Shown: piece by piece, positions 1-7,824 of the stretch
Layout of the letters: each line of letters opens with the position of its first letter
How positions within the stretch are numbered: the stretch's first letter is position 1
NCBI GenBank assembly: GCA_910577645.1
Contig: CAJTOL010000015.1
Span: forward strand, 1-64,000
Length of the DNA stretch: 64,000 nt
Reading direction: 5' to 3'
Origin: an uncultured Lachnospiraceae bacterium
Lineage (GTDB): Bacteria > Bacillota > Clostridia > Lachnospirales > Lachnospiraceae
Notes under the pieces: generated by a model
What the model was told of the DNA's origin: nothing
The model's database searches: none
The model's input: the letters and a program-made list of their open reading frames with translations, nothing else
Position numbers and translations under genes: made by a program

Positions 1-356
1 GCTTTTTCAACTTTCAGCCCTTTGAAAAGATCCTCATGGGTTGCCTTTTTCTTGCGGGTATGTTCCCGGATCACAGTTTCTTCCTCCAGCAGGGATGGAT
101 CCTGTTCCGCCTCTGCTTCATTAAAAAGATTCTGCTGGCCGGGAATGTCATCGGGTCTCCTTTCGCTGGAAGAACCGAAAAGCTTTTTGGTCAGGTAATC
201 CACCTGCTCCTGAAGGACCTTTTCATGGCTGGACTTTTCATCAATGATAAGACGGAGAGATTTGATCAGTTCAGTCTGTTCGGATACCATTGTTTTCAGT
301 TGTGATACCGCATCTTTCAGTTCTCTCAGCTGAAGGTCTTTTGCACTGGAAGCCAT
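1..356 (-). CDS. tnpC: IS66 family transposase TnpC, N-terminal part, cut by the window edge
   Basis: The minus strand from the ATG at 356 encodes a lysine- and glutamate-rich coiled-coil leader and then the start of an IS66-type transposase. It closely matches the N-terminus of the plus-strand TnpC at 4712 (same MxSSAKD start, LTKKLFGSS and HNLF motifs). IS66 TnpC is the DDE transposase of its element; only about 118 codons are visible, so the catalytic part lies outside the window. A GGAGAG ribosome binding site precedes the start. The partner tnpB lies upstream at 499-783. Confidence 0.85.
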   Translation of the reverse strand, partial: MASSAKDLQLRELKDAVSQLKTMVSEQTELIKSLRLIIDEKSSHEKVLQEQVDYLTKKLFGSSSERRPDDIPGQQNLFNEAEAEQDPSLLEEETVIREHTRKKKATHEDLFKGLKVEK

Positions 357-498
357 CGTTCTCTCCTTGGATTTGATACCTCTATTATACCAGAAATACA
401 GCCATTCCTAAAGGAAAACAAGTGCTGAAAAACGCTGAATTTATAAGGAAATCTGCCATTTTTCTGTGCAGGATTTTTACCGGAATCCAGATGCTTTT

Positions 499-783
499 TT
501 ACTCTGCTTTAAGTGCTTTGGGCTGGTCAATATCAATCCCTGACATCAGCCAGTCAAACTCCCGCCAGGAAAGATCTCGGACTTCCGACTGCTTCCTTGG
601 CCATTGATAGCCGCCAGGGACAGTAAGCCGCTTATAGAGCAGAACGAAGCCATCCGGTTCACGCAACAGCGCTTTGATCCTGTCCCGTCTTCTTCCGCAG
701 AACAGGAAGAGCGCACCGGATGCCGGATCCATCTTAAGCTGGTCTTCGACAATGGCACAGAGACCATCAATCGATTTGCGCAT
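499..783 (-). pseudogene. tnpB: IS66 TnpB accessory protein, 5' end replaced by the RIT element
   Basis: The 94 residues begin MRKSIDGL and carry the IS66 Orf2/TnpB signature (LFLFCGRRRDRIK, then WREFDWLM near the end). Intact TnpB is about 115-120 residues and carries roughly 20 residues before this point, ending in GYTD. Those upstream codons are missing because the reading frame runs straight into the terminal inverted repeat of the recombinase element at 779. The ATG at 783 is therefore the internal Met of the conserved TDMRKS motif and probably not a real start. Confidence 0.85.
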
Positions 784-846
784 ATCCGTATTATTCGAGT
801 TCTAAAATAATACGGATTATCCGAGAAGTATTATTATTCGAGAAGT
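779..846 (+). repeat. Left terminal inverted repeat of the RIT element
   Basis: This arm is identical over 68 bp to the reverse complement of 4243-4310. It holds an outer palindrome (ATCCGTATTATT at 784-795 and AATAATACGGAT at 806-817 around a 10-nt spacer) and two direct 13-mers, ATTATCCGAGAAG at 816-828 and ATTATTCGAGAAG at 833-845. An inverted 13-mer, CTTCTCGAATAAT, follows at 887-899, 41 nt further in. These look like recombinase binding sites. Confidence 0.85.
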
Positions 847-902
847 ATGCCGTAACTAATGTAAGTTACAGCACCTCTTGAATGTTCTTCTCGAATAATA
901 TT

Positions 903-1928
903 TTACCTCTTTCTCAGAAAATCCGGTATATTAACAGATTTTTTTATTTCTATTTTTCTATTTTCGCCAAACCATGTCTCATTCCATTCCCTAAGTTTTT
1001 GGTCCACTGTATTCTGTGACATTTCAGCATAAATCTGGGTTGTCTGTACAGAAACATGTCCCAAAATATTTTTTATTGTTACAATATCTACTCCGGCTTC
1101 AAGTAAATGACAGGCTGTGCTATGTCTCATGGAATGAGGTGGATAGCTATCTGCAAGGAACAACTCAGGATTATTCTTTTTAGCTAAAGACACATACTTT
1201 TTATAAATCCCTTCCACACATGATATCGTCATCTGCTCATGCGTCTGACTTGAAAAAATATGTCTATTTGGAAATGATTCAATATGTTTGTGCTTTATAT
1301 AGCTTTGAAGCGTTCCTGCCAGTTTTACAGGAATTCCAACCTGACGTGTTTTGGAACCTTTGCCTGTTAGAATGACAGATGCAGAATTTACATCAATCCT
1401 TAAATCTCTTACTTTTAGGTCACATATTTCCTGTGCTCTGGATCCGGTTGCATACATAAATGAAAGAAGTACCTTATCCCGCAACCCGGTTTCATAGCTT
1501 TCATCTGGAAGTTCTAAAAGAATTTTTATTTCCTGTCTGGTAAATACAGCTCTTGTTTTCTGCATTCCCTTTTTCACAGGAACCCGAATAATGGCACTTC
1601 GAAAAACCGATGCAGCATCAAAATCTCGATTCTGCGCATACTCAGAAAATGCAGAAAGCGCAGACAGTCTCTGATTTCTGGTAGTTGGCTTACATAATCT
1701 GTCTCTTTCTAACCAATTGAAAAAATCTAAAAGTGTATCATAATTCAAATCAGAAAATCTAATGTCATCCGCTTTCTTTCCCTTTTCTTCTAACATAAAG
1801 CGTAGCAGTAACAGAAAGCTTTGTTTATATGAATTAATCGTATTCGGACTTAATCCTCTGCTGTATGGCATATATGTTTCAAAGTAATCTTTCAGCAGTG
1901 TCATAAAGGTGACCTTTCGTTTACTCAT
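903..1928 (-). CDS. Tyrosine recombinase, third gene of the RIT element
   Basis: A 341-residue phage-integrase-family recombinase that cuts and rejoins DNA through a tyrosine nucleophile. The N-terminal SAM-like core-binding domain spans about residues 8-115 and the catalytic domain about 125-310. The catalytic set is visible: R164 (GSRAQE), K190 (TGKGSK), H265/R268 (HSMRH), H291 (LGH) and Y300 (QIYAEM). The ATG at 1928 follows GGAGGTG by 8 nt and overlaps the end of the previous gene by 8 nt, indicating translational coupling. A decayed copy of its last ~98 codons lies at 6723-7019. Confidence 0.92.
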   Translation of the reverse strand: MSKRKVTFMTLLKDYFETYMPYSRGLSPNTINSYKQSFLLLLRFMLEEKGKKADDIRFSDLNYDTLLDFFNWLERDRLCKPTTRNQRLSALSAFSEYAQNRDFDAASVFRSAIIRVPVKKGMQKTRAVFTRQEIKILLELPDESYETGLRDKVLLSFMYATGSRAQEICDLKVRDLRIDVNSASVILTGKGSKTRQVGIPVKLAGTLQSYIKHKHIESFPNRHIFSSQTHEQMTISCVEGIYKKYVSLAKKNNPELFLADSYPPHSMRHSTACHLLEAGVDIVTIKNILGHVSVQTTQIYAEMSQNTVDQKLREWNETWFGENRKIEIKKSVNIPDFLRKR

Positions 1929-2913
1929 CAAAAGTCACCTCCGGGAACAAATCTCCGGCAAATGCCTCAAACCTTGTGAGTGTATCTGCAAAATAATCGC
2001 CACTGTATTTTAGATATTTTTCCGTCTCATAAAGGCTGTCATGCCCTAAATACGTTGACAAAAATGGTACGGAATCACATGCCTTAATGCCGTTGCGCTC
2101 ATTTTTATCAAAGGATTTGACCGCAAATGTGTGTCTAAGACAATGCAGGCAAGCTCCCCGCTCATGATTTTTAAGCATATCATTCTGTATTCCTGCAGCC
2201 GTAAGTATTTCTTTAAAATAATTTCTGACTGTATTTGATGTAAGAGAAATATCTTTATCTATGGTTGGAAACAGATAAGCTTCGGAGTCAGTCAGAATGC
2301 CCATGGCTGCGCAATATCGATATATAATATCAGCAAGTTTTTCTTCATACGGGACCAAACGTTGCTTATATTTTTTAGTTACACGAAGAATAATTAGATT
2401 TCTTTGGAAATCTATATCACCCGCCTTAATATTTAGTGCTTCCCCCACCCGCAAGCCACAGCATAGTAGCAGGCGCAAGAGCATGGGCATTTCGTTTTCA
2501 ATATATACATTTTTAACTGCATGCGGAGCTTTTAAAGAATCTGCCAATGCAAATATGCTTGCTAATTCTTCGTCAGAATAAAGATACGGAATATATGTAT
2601 CTCTTATAATAACGTTTCGAGGGATAAAACACCGATATCCGCAATTTGTCAGATATAATAGTAACTGCCGTATATAATGTACATGCTGACCTGCTGTATT
2701 TATTGAAATACCTTTGCTAACTTCTTTAATCCATTCCTCAACAATAGGTTCTGAGATTTCTTTTTTTCTATGGTTAATCTGACATAGATAATCATCAAAA
2801 AGTTTTACTGTTCGTTTGTAGTGCCTATATGCTTCATGGCCTAATTCCTCTCTGCGCAGTTCCATATGTATTCTGATTTCTTCATGGAAAACTGATTTAT
2901 ATGCTTCCGACAT
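1921..2913 (-). CDS. Tyrosine recombinase, second gene of the RIT element
   Basis: A 330-residue tyrosine recombinase with the catalytic residues R155 (CGLRVGE), H257/R260 (LHCLRH), H291 (LGHD) and Y300 (EKYLKY). A roughly 20-residue insert sits between the HxxR and LGH motifs (about residues 265-285). The ATG at 2913 is preferred over the upstream one at 2931 because GGGAGGTG stands 8 nt before it. The gene starts 1 nt after the stop of the first recombinase. The protein is clearly divergent from its two neighbours, as expected for RIT trios. Confidence 0.9.
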   Translation of the reverse strand: MSEAYKSVFHEEIRIHMELRREELGHEAYRHYKRTVKLFDDYLCQINHRKKEISEPIVEEWIKEVSKGISINTAGQHVHYIRQLLLYLTNCGYRCFIPRNVIIRDTYIPYLYSDEELASIFALADSLKAPHAVKNVYIENEMPMLLRLLLCCGLRVGEALNIKAGDIDFQRNLIILRVTKKYKQRLVPYEEKLADIIYRYCAAMGILTDSEAYLFPTIDKDISLTSNTVRNYFKEILTAAGIQNDMLKNHERGACLHCLRHTFAVKSFDKNERNGIKACDSVPFLSTYLGHDSLYETEKYLKYSGDYFADTLTRFEAFAGDLFPEVTFDE

Positions 2914-2914
2914 C

Positions 2915-4135
2915 TTACTTACACCTCCCATTAAGGAAGTCTTGAAATCCGCCTGTTGGTTCAGGAGGTATTAAGCTGTACTGCCGTAGTTTCTCGATAT
3001 CGATTCTTGCATAATGCTTAATGGCATTATTTGAACTATGTCCCAGAACTTTTCTTACCGTTTCGTATGGTATTGTATCATTCACCATGGAACTCGCCAA
3101 GGATGCTCTAAGAACATGGGGGCCTCGTTTGCGTCGTCCAGAATCTACACCCGAAGCTAATATATATTTTCTAAGTGCATTGCGAAGTGTTCCTGTCGTC
3201 ACTGCATGGTATGGTGCACACATATTTAAAAATATCTCTCCAATGTCCGTATCTGGGCGAACTGTCAGATAGTTATTAATTGCCAATCGTACATCTTCAA
3301 CAAGTGGAAGGTGAAGCATATTTCCTGTTTTTTCTTGAATAATGTTAATTTCATTTCTGTTATTTTCAACATCCTTTATTTTAAGCTTGACAATATCTCC
3401 TGAACGCATTCCCATTCTTGACGCAAGAAGAATCATGGCATAATCACGTTTTCCCAAGACAGTGCTGGTATCAATAGAAGCTTCTATAAGACTGATTTCA
3501 TCAACAGAATATACACTGGGCAGTACATAGGGCTTGCTATAGTGCGGTACGATTGTTGAATAATCGACTTCTGTCATTCCTGAACCCGCCAGATATCTTA
3601 GAAAAACTCTTATTTCACCCCAAAGATTATGATCTGTAATCTTTGGACATACCACTGCAATTTTACTCGATGACAGCTGGGTAAGAGAAGGACATTTAAG
3701 TTTGCAAAGTTCATCCAGAAACCAAGAAATGGCGTATCTCTTTATCTTGATTGTTCCATATGAAAGTCCAATATCTTTTCCCCAATCGCAATACTTACTA
3801 ACAACGGCATTGTATTCATCGGAAAGTGAAAACTTTTTCCCTTTATTTGAATGCACATCGTTCCATGTATTCTCAATGATGTCGTCTAACCTATAAATAA
3901 CAGTACGAAGGCTTAAATAGTATTGGTTTCTCTCATGTGCCGCTAGATAGTTTTGTAAAAATTTTTCTCCTCCTTCTTTACTGTAGCTCGTGAAACCATT
4001 ATTCTTTAGCCATGAGATAACACTGTTACATAGATATCCGTACCCTGTAACTGTTATAGGTGTACATCCACGAGCTTTCATTCTGTCCAGAAGTTCTGCT
4101 TTGAGATCTTCAAATGACTTAATGTGTTCCTGCAT
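2915..4135 (-). CDS. Tyrosine recombinase, first gene of the RIT element
   Basis: A 406-residue tyrosine recombinase, the longest of the trio and the first to be transcribed. The N-terminal ~200 residues form the core-binding region; the catalytic domain carries R244 (GMRSGD), K269, H340/R343 (HVLR), H366 (LGHS) and Y375 (KHYARI). The start at 4135 is chosen because AGGGAGG stands about 9 nt before it; that same site would lie inside the coding region of the alternative ATG at 4156. The gene begins about 107 nt inside the right inverted repeat, so its promoter must lie in the element end. Confidence 0.9.
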   Translation of the reverse strand: MQEHIKSFEDLKAELLDRMKARGCTPITVTGYGYLCNSVISWLKNNGFTSYSKEGGEKFLQNYLAAHERNQYYLSLRTVIYRLDDIIENTWNDVHSNKGKKFSLSDEYNAVVSKYCDWGKDIGLSYGTIKIKRYAISWFLDELCKLKCPSLTQLSSSKIAVVCPKITDHNLWGEIRVFLRYLAGSGMTEVDYSTIVPHYSKPYVLPSVYSVDEISLIEASIDTSTVLGKRDYAMILLASRMGMRSGDIVKLKIKDVENNRNEINIIQEKTGNMLHLPLVEDVRLAINNYLTVRPDTDIGEIFLNMCAPYHAVTTGTLRNALRKYILASGVDSGRRKRGPHVLRASLASSMVNDTIPYETVRKVLGHSSNNAIKHYARIDIEKLRQYSLIPPEPTGGFQDFLNGRCK

Positions 4136-4242
4136 AATTGCATACCTCCCTATCATGAAATAATTTCATAATAAGGATAAACTATATATCATTATTCGAG
4201 AAGATTTGAATAATCAGCCCTATAACAGTGTATCATCGTGAA

Positions 4243-4310
4243 ACTTCTCGAATAATAATACTTCTCGGATAATCCGTATTATTTTAGAACTCGAATAATA
4301 CGGATATGCG
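4243..4310 (-). repeat. Right terminal inverted repeat of the RIT element
   Basis: The reverse complement is identical to 779-846. The inner inverted 13-mer is at 4191-4203 (ATTATTCGAGAAG) and pairs with CTTCTCGAATAAT at 4244-4256 across a 40-nt spacer. The spacer sequence differs completely from that at the left end, so only the 13-mers and their spacing are conserved. Confidence 0.85.
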
Positions 4311-4590
4311 GAAATCCATTGACGGACTCTGCGCCGTGATCGAAGACCAGCTTAAGATGGCTCCCCCGTCCAGTGCTCTCTTCCTTTTCTGCGGAAGAAG
4401 ACGGGACCGGATCAAAGCCTTGTTCCGTGAACCGGACGGCTTCGTTCTGATCTATAAGCGGCTGTCTGTCCGCGGCGGCTATCAATGGCCAAGGAAGCAG
4501 TCGGAGGTCCGGAACCTTTCCTGGCGGGAGTTTGACTGGCTGATGTCGGGGATTGATATTGACCAGCCAAAAGCACTCAAAGCAGAGTAA
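4306..4590 (+). pseudogene. tnpB: IS66 TnpB accessory protein, 5' end replaced by the RIT element
   Basis: A second TnpB 3' part, about 90 percent identical in protein to the minus-strand copy at 499-783. It has the same LFLFCGRRRDRIK core and the same GIDIDQPKALKAE end, and is cut at the same codon (TD|MRKS). The normal first ~20 codons are absent and replaced by the RIT inverted repeat. The following tnpC starts 121 nt downstream. Confidence 0.85.
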
Positions 4591-4711
4591 AAATCTTGCA
4601 CAGAAAAACCCGGAAAGTCCTTGTAAATTCGGCGTTTTTCAGCGGTTATTCTTCTTTAGTAAAAGCCCCGTTTCTGATGTAATAAGGGTATCAAATCCGA
4701 GGAGAGAAACG

Positions 4712-6328
4712 ATGCCTTCCAGTGCGAAAGATATCCAGCTGCGAGAGCTGAAGGATACCGTATCACAACTGAAAACAATGATATCTGAACAGACTGAGCT
4801 GATCCAATCTCTCCGTCTTATTATTGACGAAAAATCCAGTCACGAGAAAGCGCTCCAGGAACAGGTGGACTATCTTACCAAAAAGCTTTTCGGCTCATCC
4901 AATGAAAGGAGATCTGATGATATTCCGGGACAACACAACCTCTTTGATGAAGCGGAAGTGGAACAGGATTTTTCCCTGTTGGAAGAAGAGACCGTGATCC
5001 GGGAGCATACCCGTAAAAAGAAAGCAACCCATGGGGAGCTCTTCAAAGGCCTGAAGGTTGAAAAAGTAGTGATCCCTCTTCCGGAAGAAGAGCAGGTCTG
5101 TCCGGTATATGGTACGCAGATGGCCCTGATCGGTGAGGAGTATGTCCGCCGGGAACTGGAATTCATTCCTGCTACTTGTAAAGTGATCGAATACTACAGC
5201 CAGAGTTACGGCTGCCCATCCTGCAAGGAAGGGCTCGGCGATACAGAAAAGCCTGTGATCATAAAATCTCAGGTTCCTGCAGCCCTGGTCGGGAAGGGAC
5301 CCGCCTTGGCATCCACCGTTGCATGGACCATGTACCAGAAGTATGCCAACGGTCTTCCCCTTTACCGGCAGGAGAAAGACTGGAAACAGTATGGGGCTCC
5401 GATCAGCCGCACCACCCTTGCCAACTGGATCATCTACTGTTCGCAGAACTATTTCCAGCCGATGTATGATTACTTCCACCGGGAACTGCTGAAACGTAAG
5501 TTTGCGATGGCGGATGAAACCCGGGTACAGGTGCTGAATGAGGACGGGTGAAAAGCCCAGACCCAGTCGTTCATGTGGCTGTTCCGAAGCGGTGAGGACG
5601 GACTTGCGGAGATCATCCTGTATGGCTATTCCCCGACCAGGAGCGGCAGCCATGCAAGGGAATTTCTGGAAGGCTACAGCGGATATCTGGAAACGGACGG
5701 CTATCAGGGTTATAACAATCTGCCGGGGAGCCGGCGCTGCTCCTGTTGGGCGCATATCCGGCGGTACTTCATTGACGCTGTTCCCAAAGGCAAGCAGTAT
5801 GATTACAGCCAGCCGGCAGTACAGGCAGTCCAGTACTGTAACCGGTTATTCGCCGTTGAGGACTCCATTAACAAAAAGTATCCCGGAGATTATGAAAAGC
5901 GGAAACAGCTGCGTCTCGAGAAGGAAAAACCCGTTCTGGAGGCTTTCTGGTCGTGGCTCGATCAGCAGAAGCCCGTCCGGAATACCCGGATGGAGAAAGC
6001 GGTTAATTATGTTCGCAATCGGCGTGATACAGCAGAGACCTATCTGGAAGACGGGCGCTGCAGCTTTACCAACAATCTCAGCGAGAATGCGATCCGTCCA
6101 TTCGCAGTGGGACGGAAGAACTGGCTGTTCAGCAATTCCGTAGAAGGAGCGAATGCCAGTGCAGTAGTCTATACAATGGTTGAGATGGCAAAAGCACACG
6201 GACTGAATATTTATGGATATCTTAAATATCTGCTGGAGCACCGGCCAGATAAAGATATGACCGATGAGCAGCTGGCGGAACTGGCACCTTGGAGTGAAAA
6301 ACTCCAATCTATCAAAAATCGCATGTGA
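4712..6328 (+). pseudogene. tnpC: IS66 family transposase TnpC interrupted by an in-frame TGA
   Basis: This would be a 538-residue DDE transposase. It has an N-terminal coiled coil (about residues 8-60), a zinc-finger-like region and the catalytic stretches ADETRVQVL, LETDGYQGY and NNLSENAIRPF. A TGA at 5549-5551 falls between NEDG and KAQTQ, where the family normally has an arginine (CGA to TGA), so the frame is split into 279 and 259 codons. The first zinc pair reads CPVYG instead of the usual CPxCG. Start at 4712 with a GAGGAGAG site. Probably inactive. Confidence 0.85.
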
Positions 6329-6404
6329 ATTATAGTGAATTACTCCAACTCGCAAAGGGCTGGGGTAATTTTGTATCTGGACCGCATTAATATTTGGCGC
6401 TTAC

Positions 6405-6723
6405 TCTCCAAGGGTATGAATCAAAGTTATACCTTGAAAGAAACTCCACATTTGCATTTTATTATTACTTACAACATGATAAACGATTTTCAGAAATCAG
6501 TGAACTAGATGTAGAACAATTATATGTTAATCAACTTGTGGAAACCGTACAGCGTGACTATCCTGAACAATTTTATTTTGCTTTTTCGCATGGAGCTTCT
6601 TCAAATAAAGATAAAATCGAAAACGCAATAACAGCTATTGAGGCCATTGGCTATAAAGCAACCGAATATCTATCAGAGTATAATGCTGTATTATTATATT
6701 TTGAATATTGTGATGATTATTGA
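6405..6723 (+). pseudogene. 3' stump of an unknown gene cut by the IS66 insertion
   Basis: About 105 codons are open from the IS66 right end to a TGA at 6721-6723. The translation is acidic and aromatic-rich (FAFYYYLQHDKRFSEIS early, LLYFEYCDDY at the end). The only start-like codon (TTG at 6394) lies inside the IS66 terminus, so this is probably the C-terminal remainder of a disrupted gene. The family is not recognised. Confidence 0.4.
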
Positions 6724-7019
6724 ATAAAAAGTATGTTGCGATTGCCAAAGAGAAGCATCCAGGCATGTTCCTGGATAACCATTATTCGCCGCACTCTATG
6801 CGCCATAGTACAGCTTGTCACTTGTTGGAGGCCGAAGTGGACATCGTAACTATTAAAAATATATTGGGACATGTATCAGTACAGACAACATAGATTTATG
6901 CTGAAATGTCGCAGGATTCGGTTGATCGAAAACTGAAGGAATGGAATGACACCTGGTTTGGTAATAAGGCTGAAATTAAGAAAGCAAAAGATAATGTGCC
7001 TGATTTCTTGAAAAGATAG
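6723..7019 (+). pseudogene. Decayed C-terminal fragment of a RIT third recombinase
   Basis: The plus-strand translation matches the last ~98 residues of the recombinase at 903-1928, including HSMRHSTACHLLEA and ILGHVSVQTT. A TAG at 6891-6893 replaces the residue before the catalytic Tyr (QIYAEM becomes stop-IYAEM). The fragment ends at the TAG at 7017-7019, directly before a RIT-type end, exactly as in the intact element. It shows that a second, related RIT element was once here, in the opposite orientation. Confidence 0.85.
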
Positions 7020-7022
7020 TAG

Positions 7023-7107
7023 TATTATTCGAGAAGTATTATCGGAAGTCCAGTAAACATCAACCTTTACACAAATCTTCTTGAATAATAATACTTCTCG
7101 GATAATC
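7023..7107 (+). repeat. End of a second RIT element joined to a tnpB 5' remnant
   Basis: The 13-mer architecture of the intact element recurs: ATTATTCGAGAAG at 7024-7036, an inverted CTTCTTGAATAAT at 7077-7089 (40-nt spacer) and CTTCTCGGATAAT at 7094-7106, 17 bp further. The 40-nt spacer sequence differs from that of the intact RIT. Beyond 7107 the minus strand reads into IS66 tnpB codons (ICGHTD). Confidence 0.8.
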
Positions 7108-7225
7108 AGTATGGCCGCAGATGATGTAGATCCTCTCAAGTACGGAGATGTCGTCTAACAGGAGAGTTCATGAAGCAGGCGGCATGTCCTGGTAAGCAGG
7201 ACCAGATCCACATCATTGCTGATAC
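7108..7225 (-). pseudogene. IS66 tnpA tail and tnpB 5' remnant (first copy)
   Basis: On the minus strand, codons RISNDVDLVLLTRT... end at a TAG (7155-7157) and match the C-terminus of the TnpA at 7452-7736. The tnpB start is mutated (CTG in place of ATG) and continues LDDISVLERIYIICGHTD up to the RIT end at 7107. Upstream of about 7225 the similarity to TnpA fades. Confidence 0.65.
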
Positions 7226-7322
7226 GGCAAAAGATTCACCGCATCAAACGGCAGGAAATCCTACATATCCAATTATTATCCAGAAAGCTCACATCCCATA
7301 GACACAGAATTTTTTACAACCC

Positions 7323-7404
7323 TATTCGGGAAGTATTATTAGAAGTCTAGTAAACATCCGTCTTTACACAAAACTTCTCGAATTATAATACTTCTCAGAC
7401 AATC
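7323..7404 (+). repeat. Third RIT-type end joined to a tnpB 5' remnant
   Basis: A diverged copy of the same end: TATTCGGGAAG at 7323-7333, CTTCTCGAATTAT at 7374-7386 (40-nt spacer) and CTTCTCAGACAAT at 7391-7403 (17-bp step). The spacer is similar to that of the 7023-7107 end (both contain GTAAACATC and CTTTACACAAA) but not to the intact element. No recombinase sequence remains to its left. Confidence 0.75.
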
Positions 7405-7458
7405 TGTGTATCCGTACACAATGTAGATCTTTTCAAGTCCGGAGATGTCACCTAACAT
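7405..7458 (-). pseudogene. tnpB: IS66 TnpB 5' remnant (second copy)
   Basis: The ATG at 7458 overlaps the tnpA stop and encodes MLGDISGLEKIYIVYGYTD, the missing TnpB N-terminus. The frame then runs into the RIT end and stops after about 39 codons. This is the complementary half of the tnpB genes cut at 783 and 4306. Confidence 0.8.
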
Positions 7459-7736
7459 GAGAGCTCTTGAAGCAAACGGAATATCCTGGTAAGCAGGAGC
7501 GGATCTGCATCATTGCTGATACGGATTGTGATATCCTTTATAGCAACTTCGAGCGTATGTGAATTGTCATGATACGAGTTTTGCATCTGTGATGCTGCAT
7601 GCTGTTGCGGCATATGATCCGGAACAATGTCAATAGGGATCACGTCCTGCTTCGGACAGGAAACCTCAAGATGACCGTAACTCGCTGTAGGGATCTGAGC
7701 CGCCGTGGGAACACGGGCTTTGCGAGTAGCTGTCAT
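7452..7736 (-). CDS. tnpA: IS66 TnpA accessory protein (short or internally deleted)
   Basis: 94 residues start at the ATG at 7736 and end VAIKDITIRISNDADPLL...LQELSC, typical of the C-terminal strand of IS66 Orf1/TnpA. The helix-turn-helix part usually found in the first half is not evident, so the gene may carry an internal deletion. The stop overlaps the tnpB start, the usual IS66 arrangement. It lies about 100 nt inside the IS66 left end at 7840. Confidence 0.6.
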   Translation of the reverse strand: MTATRKARVPTAAQIPTASYGHLEVSCPKQDVIPIDIVPDHMPQQHAASQMQNSYHDNSHTLEVAIKDITIRISNDADPLLLTRIFRLLQELSC

Positions 7737-7746
7737 AACCTATCCT

Positions 7747-7794
7747 CTATAATTGTAGTGAAATGGTCTAAATATCTAACAGCTACAATTATAG
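7747..7794. repeat. 12-bp perfect inverted repeat in the IS66 tnpA leader
   Basis: CTATAATTGTAG at 7747-7758 and CTACAATTATAG at 7783-7794 enclose 24 nt between the IS66 end and tnpA. It could form an RNA hairpin limiting expression from outside promoters, or be a binding site. Confidence 0.55.
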
Positions 7795-7824
7795 GCGAAA
7801 CCTGAAAATCAGGAAATCCGCAGG

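Larger units (their letters stand above)
779..4310. mobile_element. RIT-type element: three tandem tyrosine recombinases within a perfect 68-bp inverted repeat
   Basis: The segment contains three consecutive, overlapping or abutting tyrosine recombinase genes, all on the minus strand, and no other gene. It is closed by a 68-bp perfect inverted repeat (779-846 and 4243-4310). Three different recombinases in a row within inverted repeats is the defining layout of RIT (recombinase in trio) elements. All three keep the R-H-R-H-Y catalytic set and all reading frames are open, so the element may be functional. Its outermost 8-10 bp overlap the tnpB codons of the IS66 copies on both sides. Confidence 0.85.
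4306..6404 (+). mobile_element. Right-hand part of an IS66-family element (tnpB 3' end, tnpC, right terminal end)
   Basis: Truncated tnpB and a nonsense-mutated tnpC are followed by AATATTTGGCGCTTAC at 6389-6404. The same 16 bp occurs at 7825-7840 as the left end of another IS66 copy in the opposite orientation. The outward sequence GTAAGCGCC is the expected IS66 terminus. tnpA and the 5' part of tnpB are missing on the left side because the RIT element is there. No matching target duplication was found. Confidence 0.75.

Noticed and set aside
4553..4711. Upstream extension of tnpC to an ATG at 4553
   Set aside because: It overlaps the tnpB end, has no ribosome site, and the IS66 N-terminus aligns from the ATG at 4712 behind GAGGAGAG.
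5549..5551. In-frame TGA in tnpC as a recoded codon
   Set aside because: No selenocysteine-type element or slippery site was seen, the family has an ordinary arginine there, and the gene shows another lost residue; a plain nonsense mutation is simpler.
4895..5755. Long minus-strand open frame (286 residues) across tnpC
   Set aside because: It is the mirror of the tnpC coding sequence with no recognisable motif or ribosome site.
7747..7794. CTACAATTATAG as further copies of the leader motif
   Set aside because: Only part of the motif matches (CAATTATAG), the ATAAGAA half is missing, and the sequence belongs to the IS66 leader.
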